A stretch of DNA of 64,000 nucleotides. Source: an uncultured Sutterella sp. (GTDB lineage: Bacteria; Pseudomonadota; Gammaproteobacteria; Burkholderiales; Burkholderiaceae_F). The translations under genes were made by a program, and so were the position numbers. Shown here in pieces: positions 25,810 to 31,914 of this stretch. The notes under the pieces are model-generated. The model was not told the origin of the DNA and did no database searches. It saw only the letters and a program-made list of their open reading frames with translations. Each line of letters begins with the position of its first letter. Position 1 is the first letter of the stretch. Where the stretch lies: NCBI GenBank assembly GCA_900545335.1, contig UQYP01000007.1:1-64000 (forward strand), written 5' to 3'.

Positions 25810-25890
25810 ATTTAAAGCAATCACTTCAATTTTGTCACCAATTCCCAATAAACGGACTGCTCGAATATATTGAGCTCTAACCTTATCCTG
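25810..25890 (-). pseudogene. C-terminal remnant of an XRE antitoxin gene
   Basis: Past the hipA stop, the minus strand reads RAQYIRAVRLLGIGDKIEVIALN in a frame without a start codon. It resembles the C-terminal end of HipB/HigA-type antitoxins, including the intact HipB nearby (TYLRILFALQLADDIEMIA). It sits at the same distance from the att core as the end of the HigA-like gene does from copy 1. I read it as the tail of a lost antitoxin gene truncated when hipBA arrived. Confidence 0.5.
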
Positions 25891-27142
25891 TAATGAAACG
25901 AGAACCGAAAAGGTCTATATCTCTCTGGGATAGCTTCATACGCGCTGCTACTGTTTCCCAATCTCGCATAGCAGTCATCACTTCAGACAGTATGGTGTCA
26001 ACCGTTTCTTGTGAGAGAAAATAGTCTTTAGCACTTTTTCGAAGAATATCAATACTGGAGCTTGCTGTGTAATCATTGATCAACAGACTTTGATACCGGT
26101 TAATTGTTGGATTCAGATCATAGGCAGGAGATAATGTCCAGCCCTTTTTCAGCAATAAAAATCCATGATTTCGAAAGTGGTCATCAGTATTTCCGATACA
26201 GATATTGAAAGCCACTCGCCTAAAAAGTTCTTCCAAATTGTGCTCAACCTCTACACAATTTTCAATGATCGTTCCTGCAATATCCAAATACCCATTCCCC
26301 GTTGCCGCACCATCCCCATCCTTCAATCCTAACAATGTCATCGAAGAGGCAAAGTGCATGCGTTTAGTTCCATTTCGATCAAAACGTTTGATTAACAAAA
26401 CATGACTTTGCTCATTGATATCCAGAAGCTTAGTTTCCGCAGTTCTGATCCCTGCCTTTCGAGCCATCAAATAGGCAAATTGCTCCCATGCTTCAAGATC
26501 GTGATCATCACTTCTCGACGGGAACTTGGCTATCCAAAGATCTCCATTTTCGTCTCTAACCGTTGCTTTAGGTCTGGCTCCGCCCAAAGAAGATCCCGGT
26601 TTAAGCAGTTGCTGCAACCATTTTTCTTCCGGCAAACAGTTTTTTAGTTCGCTGTCTTCAATTGCTTGAGCCGATTGCATCAGTACTCTGAGATCCGTGA
26701 GCGGAGGAATTGAAAGAATTCCTTCCTCATTCAAAAAAGGTCCATCAGGATCAGTTTTAAAACGGAAGCCCCCAATTCTTGAATAGTCATCAACTCCGCT
26801 TAACAGATCAAAAGCCGTAAGAGTTTTAGGTTGGCGGTTCTGTTTTTGAGCATCAAGTTGCTCTCTCCGATTCATCAAGAGGCGCCCCCAACGGTCAGGC
26901 ATAGCATCAGAAAAACAGCCGAACATATCCGTGCCTCTGGGCACGTACTGTCGTCCGGAGAAGTTTTCCAAGTCTGCGGAAAGCCTGATATTGGCATGAT
27001 TTTTTAACCATTGCTTGTCGAATTCAAACGCGTATTTAGGCACACCTCGCAGTACCTCACGGTAGAGTTGACCAAGAAATTGCGGAGAGTCTGATAGAGA
27101 GCAATCCAAATATACGCAGAGAGTTTGATTTGGTGATTTCAT
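25883..27142 (-). CDS. hipA: HipA-family serine/threonine kinase toxin
   Basis: A 419-residue HipA-type kinase; in E. coli the toxin phosphorylates glutamyl-tRNA synthetase and causes growth arrest. Visible features are the N-terminal HipA domain (residues about 20-110), the glycine-rich SSLGGARPKA loop, the Lys in LWIAKFPSR, the catalytic GNTDDHFRNHGF and the metal-binding AYDLNP. All catalytic positions look intact. Its ATG overlaps the hipB stop (ATGA), so translation is coupled. Whether the target is GltX is not known. Confidence 0.93.
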   Translation of the reverse strand: MKSPNQTLCVYLDCSLSDSPQFLGQLYREVLRGVPKYAFEFDKQWLKNHANIRLSADLENFSGRQYVPRGTDMFGCFSDAMPDRWGRLLMNRREQLDAQKQNRQPKTLTAFDLLSGVDDYSRIGGFRFKTDPDGPFLNEEGILSIPPLTDLRVLMQSAQAIEDSELKNCLPEEKWLQQLLKPGSSLGGARPKATVRDENGDLWIAKFPSRSDDHDLEAWEQFAYLMARKAGIRTAETKLLDINEQSHVLLIKRFDRNGTKRMHFASSMTLLGLKDGDGAATGNGYLDIAGTIIENCVEVEHNLEELFRRVAFNICIGNTDDHFRNHGFLLLKKGWTLSPAYDLNPTINRYQSLLINDYTASSSIDILRKSAKDYFLSQETVDTILSEVMTAMRDWETVAARMKLSQRDIDLFGSRFITG

Positions 27143-27447
27143 CTTGATGCTCTTTTACGTTCTTTCAAATCCTGCAGATCTCTGCCGATTGGGTCATTTT
27201 TAGCAATCATTTCGATGTCGTCTGCCAGTTGCAGAGCAAATAGAATGCGTAAATAAGTTCCCATGGATACTGTTGGGTCTCCTTTTTCCACCTTTGCAGC
27301 CGTGATACGAGAACACTGCGCTCGCTCTGCAACAAGCTCAAGAGAAATATTTCTTCTCAGCCGAGCTAAGCGAATCTGCTCTCCAACAGTTCTTAATTTC
27401 TCAGCTAATTTCTTTGGCAGAAGAATTGAACGAGTTGCTTTTGACAT
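27139..27447 (-). CDS. hipB: HipB-like XRE antitoxin
   Basis: A 102-residue helix-turn-helix protein (Xre domain about residues 22-80: LARLRRNISLELVAERAQCSRITAAKVEKGDPTVSMGTYLRIL), followed by a basic tail. It should bind HipA and repress the operon. No clear Shine-Dalgarno precedes the ATG, which lies inside an inverted repeat, so the operator overlaps the translation start. Antitoxin-first order is standard for hipBA. Confidence 0.92.
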   Translation of the reverse strand: MSKATRSILLPKKLAEKLRTVGEQIRLARLRRNISLELVAERAQCSRITAAKVEKGDPTVSMGTYLRILFALQLADDIEMIAKNDPIGRDLQDLKERKRASR

Positions 27448-27486
27448 TATTGAACAATAAAGAATACATATTTAATGTTAATGTAT
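27447..27486. promoter_or_regulatory. Probable HipB operators
   Basis: TTATTG-AA-CAATAA (27447-27460) abuts the hipB start codon, and ATACAT-11 nt-ATGTAT (27464-27486) follows upstream. Paired inverted repeats at this place fit autoregulation by HipB. Confidence 0.5.
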
Positions 27487-27610
27487 ATTTTATTAATCGT
27501 TTTTTTAATTTGCAAACAAAAACATATTACCCTGCAATCAATCTAAAAGCTGATTTTGTTGAGAAAAATTAAGAAATGATACTTTTGTACTTTAGTCAAC
27601 AACTTTAATT

Positions 27611-27703
27611 CGATATGCCATTTTTTTCTTTGACGCACAAATTGTGCTCAAAAAACAGGGGTTGGGAAAAATAAGTCCAGCAAAAACGGAGAGCGAAATT
27701 CCT
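27611..27703. repeat. Element-end repeat, copy 2
   Basis: Aligns with 25664-25748 through a T-run, the block CTCAAAAAACAGG, A-rich sequence, AAAAACGG and GAAATTCC immediately before the tRNA-like core. The copies are clearly diverged, so the duplication is old or the elements were related rather than identical. The remainder of the 27448-27814 spacer contains no gene. Confidence 0.65.
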
Positions 27704-27719
27704 GCCCCCGCAACCAATT
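27704..27719 (+). repeat. att-like copy 3: outer right end of the island
   Basis: The 16-nt core GCCCCCGCAACCAATT of the tRNA-fMet 3' end recurs here, followed by a partly matching GCATATCTC. Beyond it the ordinary chromosomal genes resume, so this is probably the original right attachment site. Confidence 0.7.
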
Positions 27720-27814
27720 GCATATCTCCGCGCAACTGCCGGTCGTTGTAACTAATTTTCCTGCTAACTCAGACGAGTCAAGCCAACGAAATTTCTAAGT
27801 CCTTTGGACAAACC

Positions 27815-28195
27815 TTAATGTTTTTGTTTTGAGGGAATTACTCCACGTACACCACCTTTAGGATCTTCAACATCTCCCCGAAACCGCGGGATTAAATGCA
27901 TGTGTACATGAAAAACAGATTGTCCGGCTGCCGCATTAACGTTTACGCCGATGTTGTAGCCATCAGGATGAAAACGTTCTTCTACTTTAGTTTGAACAAT
28001 CTTTAACAGAGCCTGCATTGCTGCACATTCTTCGACAGTCAGATCAAAATAATTGGCAACGTGGCGTTTAGGAATAATCAGCGCGTGGCCGGGATTAACC
28101 GGAAAACTATCATAAAAAGCAATAGCGAGATCGTTCTCGGCAATGATCTCTTTATCCTTACCGAGGTTACAGAAAATACATTGATTGTCATTCAT
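27815..28195 (-). CDS. HIT-family nucleotide-binding hydrolase
   Basis: A 126-residue histidine-triad protein. CIFC at the N-terminus and the triad HVHMHLIP (H-x-H-x-H) near residue 97 are diagnostic; GHALIIPKRHVANYFDL is the nucleotide-binding strand. Members hydrolyse adenosine phosphoramidates or related nucleotides. I prefer the ATG at 28195, 11 nt from a strong AAGGAGG; an ATG at 28204 would be only 2 nt from it. First chromosomal gene right of the island. Confidence 0.93.
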   Translation of the reverse strand: MNDNQCIFCNLGKDKEIIAENDLAIAFYDSFPVNPGHALIIPKRHVANYFDLTVEECAAMQALLKIVQTKVEERFHPDGYNIGVNVNAAAGQSVFHVHMHLIPRFRGDVEDPKGGVRGVIPSKQKH

Positions 28196-28262
28196 CACAT
28201 ACATTTCCTCCTTGCTTTAATTTTTTGTGTCGAGTCTTAAGTATCTACTTGCGAAACAGTAC

Positions 28263-28300
28263 AAAAAAGGGGTGCGACCCATCACCCGGACGCCCCCCCT
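28263..28300 (-). terminator. Terminator after the M20 amidohydrolase gene
   Basis: On the minus strand GGGGGGCG pairs with CGCACCCC (one mismatch) around a loop and is followed by TTTTTT. Confidence 0.7.
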
Positions 28301-28326
28301 AAGATTCATAACTAACTTTAAAGTTA

Positions 28327-29526
28327 TTATCCAGCTAAAGCTTCCAAACGTTTGATCGCCATATTGGCCACCACGCTTACAGCAACGGGCAACACTTCAT
28401 CATTGAAGTCAAAGGTCGGGTTGTGCAAGCTGACCGTGTGATTTTCATCGGCAATACCGACACGGATAATGCAGCCGGGCACTTTCTGCAGATATTCGCT
28501 GAAGTCTTCCGAACTCATGAAGGGTTCAATCACTTTCACGTGATCTTCGCCAAGTAATTGACCCGTAACTTTCAGGGCAGCTTCAGTTTGTTCGGGGCTA
28601 TTGATCACAGAGCCGCATTCACGGACGTACTTCAATTCAGCTTCGCAGCCGTTAGCCTGAGCAATCGCCGGCACCATAGATTTGATCGTATTTTCGATCT
28701 GATCACGCGTTTCGGGCAAATACGTACGGATCGTTCCGCTCATCGTGCATTGTGCCGGTACGACATTGACCGTTTCATAGCGGCCGGCATTAATGGAGCA
28801 GACAGACACAACAGCCGTATCAATCGGATTAACTTTGCGAGAGACAATCGTCTGCAAAGCCAGAACAATCTGAGAAGCCACAGGAATCGGGTCAGTTCCC
28901 AAGTGCGGACGGCCGCCATGGGTTCCTTTACCCTTTACTGTGATGTAAACACTGTCGGAAGCAGCCTGCAGGGGACCGGGTTTAAAACCGATGGTTCCTT
29001 TAGGTAACATCGGTTCGGTGTGGCCGCCATAAATTTCTTCAATACCGTATTTTTCGATGAGGCCTGCTTCTACCAAAGCACGTGCCCCGCCGCAAATTTC
29101 TTCGGCAGGTTGGAAAACCAGAACCACTTTACCCGGAAAATCGCGATGGGAAGCCAAATAGCGAGCCACACCCAAAAGCCAGGTAGTATGACCGTCGTGA
29201 CCGCAGGCGTGAGCGTAGCCTTCATTTTGGCTCACGTAATCTTTACCACAACGATCCGGCATCGGCAAACAGTCCATATCGGCACGAACACCGATCGTGT
29301 GTCCCGGACGGGTCCCTTCAATGACAGCAACAACGGCACCTTTGACCAAATCGGTATTAATATCAGTCACACCCCATTGGCGAAGATGATCACAAATAAT
29401 GCCTACAGTGCGTTCAGTATTAAAACCATGCTCCGGATGACTGTGAATATCGTGACGGATTGCAGTTAATTCATCCAACCACTCAGCCACTCCGGGCAAA
29501 AGACGATCTGCTAATAAAATAGCCAT
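28327..29526 (-). CDS. M20-family amidohydrolase (hippurate hydrolase-like)
   Basis: A 399-residue cytoplasmic zinc amidohydrolase of the M20D group, which removes acyl groups from N-acyl amino acids (hippurate, N-acetyl or indole-acetyl conjugates). Metal and catalytic motifs are HSHPEHGF near residue 30, ACGHDGHTTWLLG near 107 and FQPAEEICGGAR near 135, with the late MSSEDFSEYL ligand. The lid domain contains GKGTHGGRPHLGTDP. It is a single-gene unit with its own terminator. The exact substrate cannot be assigned. Confidence 0.93.
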   Translation of the reverse strand: MAILLADRLLPGVAEWLDELTAIRHDIHSHPEHGFNTERTVGIICDHLRQWGVTDINTDLVKGAVVAVIEGTRPGHTIGVRADMDCLPMPDRCGKDYVSQNEGYAHACGHDGHTTWLLGVARYLASHRDFPGKVVLVFQPAEEICGGARALVEAGLIEKYGIEEIYGGHTEPMLPKGTIGFKPGPLQAASDSVYITVKGKGTHGGRPHLGTDPIPVASQIVLALQTIVSRKVNPIDTAVVSVCSINAGRYETVNVVPAQCTMSGTIRTYLPETRDQIENTIKSMVPAIAQANGCEAELKYVRECGSVINSPEQTEAALKVTGQLLGEDHVKVIEPFMSSEDFSEYLQKVPGCIIRVGIADENHTVSLHNPTFDFNDEVLPVAVSVVANMAIKRLEALAG

Positions 29527-29698
29527 CAGATTTCTCCTGAAATAAAGTCCTCGTTATCGCTAACTTCTGGGGACAAAATGAATAAAGCCTTATACCGGGC
29601 TAAATAGCGCCTTATGAACACTATTGAAGAACTCTAGCATTATTGTGAAAAGTTTCGCTAATCAATACTACTCAAAAGCTCTAATTTTTCTTTAGCCG

Positions 29699-29704
29699 TA
29701 TAAT
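29699..29704 (+). promoter_or_regulatory. Candidate -10 box for the xpt transcript
   Basis: TATAAT is a perfect -10 hexamer; the -35 region 17 bp upstream (AAGCTC) is poor. If used, the mRNA would have a leader of about 130 nt before xpt, unusually long for this window. Confidence 0.4.
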
Positions 29705-29721
29705 TTCGCATTCTTTTGTTG

Positions 29722-29769
29722 CTCTGCAAGATAGTGATTTCTTTCCACTTTCCGGATTGCACTTGCGAG
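29722..29769 (+). promoter_or_regulatory. Structured 5' leader of xpt (possible regulatory RNA)
   Basis: CTC-T-GCAAG (29722-29730) pairs with CTTGCGAG (29762-29769) with one bulged T, enclosing a smaller AGTG/CACT hairpin (29733-29736 with 29746-29749). It precedes the purine salvage genes. I see none of the conserved bases of the classical guanine/adenine riboswitch, so the identity is open. The rest of 29527-29842 shows nothing else I can name. Confidence 0.35.
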
Positions 29770-29795
29770 TACTTAGACTAAAACCCATTTTTACA

Positions 29796-29845
29796 AAGGA
29801 GGCGGTGCGGAGCTTATTTTTTACCTTCCGTACCGTAAGACTATG
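29796..29845 (+). promoter_or_regulatory. Split ribosome-binding site of xpt with intervening hairpin
   Basis: A strong AAGGAGG (29796-29802) lies 40 nt before the xpt ATG, too far to work linearly. Between them 29803-29812 pairs with 29826-29835 (10 bp, two G-T wobbles). Folding that hairpin leaves 7 nt between AAGGAGG and ATG, the ideal distance. No alternative ribosome site precedes the ATG. Confidence 0.6.
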
Positions 29846-30409
29846 AAAGCACTCAAAGAACGTATCCTCAAGGATGGTAAATGCCTCGATGGCGGCATTC
29901 TTAAAGTGGACAATTTCATTAACCATCAGATGGATCCGATTCTGATGAAATCCATGGCAGTGGAATTTGTGCGCCGCTTTGCAAGCACTGACATTAATAA
30001 AATTCTTACAATCGAAGCTAGCGGCATCGCTCCTGCCATCATGGTGGGCTATCTTTTAGAGCTGCCCGTTGTCTTTGCCAAGAAAAAAGTGCCGAGCACT
30101 ATGGATAACATGCTGGCCACCAAAGTGTTCTCTTTTACAAAAAATCGCACTTACGATGTCTGCGTCAGCAAGGACTACCTTTGTCCGGGCGACAAGGTCC
30201 TCTTTATTGACGATTTCTTAGCCAACGGCAACGCTGCCAAAGGTATTTTGGACCTCGTCAATCAAGCCGGCGCCGAATTGGTCGGAATGGGCTTTCTCAT
30301 CGAAAAAGGTTTTCAGGCCGGCGGCAACGAGCTGCGTAAACTCGGCATTCATGTAGAGTCCTTGGCCATTATTGATAGTCTTGACAACAATAAGATCACC
30401 CTTCGCTAA
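29843..30409 (+). CDS. xpt: Xanthine phosphoribosyltransferase
   Basis: Xpt converts xanthine and PRPP to XMP in purine salvage. The 188-residue length, the N-terminal KERILKDGKCLDGGILKVDNFINHQMDP block and the PRPP loop VLFIDDFLANGNA are characteristic of the Bacillus-type Xpt family, along with ASGIAPAIMVGYLLELPVVFAKKK. It is co-transcribed with the xanthine permease 4 nt downstream. Translation probably depends on the hairpin-separated Shine-Dalgarno just upstream. Confidence 0.95.
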   Translation: MKALKERILKDGKCLDGGILKVDNFINHQMDPILMKSMAVEFVRRFASTDINKILTIEASGIAPAIMVGYLLELPVVFAKKKVPSTMDNMLATKVFSFTKNRTYDVCVSKDYLCPGDKVLFIDDFLANGNAAKGILDLVNQAGAELVGMGFLIEKGFQAGGNELRKLGIHVESLAIIDSLDNNKITLR

Positions 30410-30413
30410 AGGA

Positions 30414-31790
30414 ATGAAAGTGGCTGAACTGAACCTCGAAGAACACTCCTACAACGCCAAGTCTTCTGAACTGATTTACGGTTTGGAGGATCGTCCGCCA
30501 TTAAAAGAAACTCTTTTTGCTGCTCTGCAGCATATGCTGGCCATTTTCGTGGCCATTGTCACCCCGCCCTTAATTATCGCCGGCGCCCTGCAGCTTGACT
30601 TGGAAACGACCGGTTACCTGGTCTCCATGTCACTGATGGTCTCAGGCCTTGCGACCTTCATTCAATGCCGCACTGTCGGTCCTATCGGATGCGGACTTTT
30701 GTGTATTCAGGGAACCAGTTTCTCCTTTATCGGTCCGATTATCTCAGCCGGTTTAACCGGTGGGCTCTCTACCATTTTTGGTGCCACGATAGTGGCTTCT
30801 ACCGTTGAAATGTTTGTGAGCCGGATCTTAAAGTACACGCGCCGGATTATCACGCCTTTGGTCTCTGGCATTGTTGTGACACTCATCGGCATGAGTCTGA
30901 TTAAGGTCGGCATTATCGCCTGCGGTGGCGGCTACGGTGCAAAAGCTGCCGGCACTTTCGGCAACTTTCAAAATTTAGGTATAGCAGCCCTGGTCCTTTT
31001 TTCCATTATTTTCTTTAACCGCAGCTCAAACCGTTACCTGCGCATGAGCTCAATTGTGATTGGCCTGGCAATCGGTTATGCCGTTTCTTGGGCTCTCGGC
31101 ATGGTGGACTTTTCTTCGGTGAAAAGTTACGGCGGCTTTAACATCCCCGTTCCTTTTAAGTACGGGATCTCTTTTGACTGGGGCGCCATTATCGGTTTAG
31201 GCCTTGTTTACCTGATTACCGCTATTGAAGCCTATGGCGATGTAACAGCTAACTCCATGATTTCAGGTCAGCCTTTCCGAGGCGAGCAATTTATGAAGCG
31301 CGCCCAGGGCGGTATCCTCGCTGACGGCTTTAATTCCATGTTGGCTGGCGCCTTGAACTCTTTCCCCAATTCTATCTTTGCCCAAAATAACGGCATGATT
31401 CAATTAACCGGGGTTGCAAGCCGTTACGTGGGTTATTTTATTGCAGGCTTCTTAGTCCTCTTAGGAATGTTTCCTGCCATCGGTCTTGTTTTCTCCTTAA
31501 TGCCTGAACCGGTATTGGGCGGTGCCACTCTCCTGATGTTCGGTACGGTTGCTGCCGCAGGGATGAGAATTATTGCCAGCCAACGCATTGACCGAAAAGC
31601 CATTTTGGTGATTGCATTAAGTTTCTCTTTCGGTCTGAGCGTTGAATTGGTTCCGGAAATTCTTTCCCAGTTCCCAGAAACCCTGCGCAATATTTTTGCT
31701 TCCGGCATTACCACCGGCGGCTTAACGGCAATTGTTGCCAATACACTCATTCACATTGAAGAGTACGGAGACAATAAAGAGGAACATTAA
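30414..31790 (+). CDS. Xanthine permease, NCS2 family
   Basis: A 458-residue nucleobase:cation symporter with about 12-14 membrane segments. NCS2 signatures include the QGTSFSFIGP stretch after helix 3 and the conserved Glu region LITAIEAYGDVTANS, followed by GALNSFPNSIFAQNNGMIQLTGVASR. NCS2 members import xanthine, uric acid or uracil; pairing with xpt points to xanthine (with uric acid as the main alternative). ATG 30414 has AGGA upstream and lies 4 nt after the xpt stop. Confidence 0.93.
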   Translation: MKVAELNLEEHSYNAKSSELIYGLEDRPPLKETLFAALQHMLAIFVAIVTPPLIIAGALQLDLETTGYLVSMSLMVSGLATFIQCRTVGPIGCGLLCIQGTSFSFIGPIISAGLTGGLSTIFGATIVASTVEMFVSRILKYTRRIITPLVSGIVVTLIGMSLIKVGIIACGGGYGAKAAGTFGNFQNLGIAALVLFSIIFFNRSSNRYLRMSSIVIGLAIGYAVSWALGMVDFSSVKSYGGFNIPVPFKYGISFDWGAIIGLGLVYLITAIEAYGDVTANSMISGQPFRGEQFMKRAQGGILADGFNSMLAGALNSFPNSIFAQNNGMIQLTGVASRYVGYFIAGFLVLLGMFPAIGLVFSLMPEPVLGGATLLMFGTVAAAGMRIIASQRIDRKAILVIALSFSFGLSVELVPEILSQFPETLRNIFASGITTGGLTAIVANTLIHIEEYGDNKEEH

Positions 31791-31914
31791 GCAGAAATTC
31801 CCGATGTCTTAAACCTTTTTATAAGGTATTTCGCTTAATAGAAGAACTCTTAAAGAGTAATCAAAACCGTTATACTTTTCGAATTCGCTTAATTAACTGT
31901 GATTGGATAGCACT

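Noticed and set aside
28558..29469. Two 149-codon plus-strand frames over the M20 amidohydrolase gene
   Set aside because: Antisense shadows of a clear gene with complete catalytic motifs.
29705..29842. Classical guanine/adenine riboswitch before xpt
   Set aside because: The conserved three-way junction bases are absent; only generic stems are seen.
29805..29846. Possible GTG-initiated 13-residue leader peptide ending at the xpt ATG
   Set aside because: The stop does overlap the xpt start, but the GTG is only 2 nt from AAGGAGG, too close for normal initiation; the looped-out Shine-Dalgarno explains the layout better.
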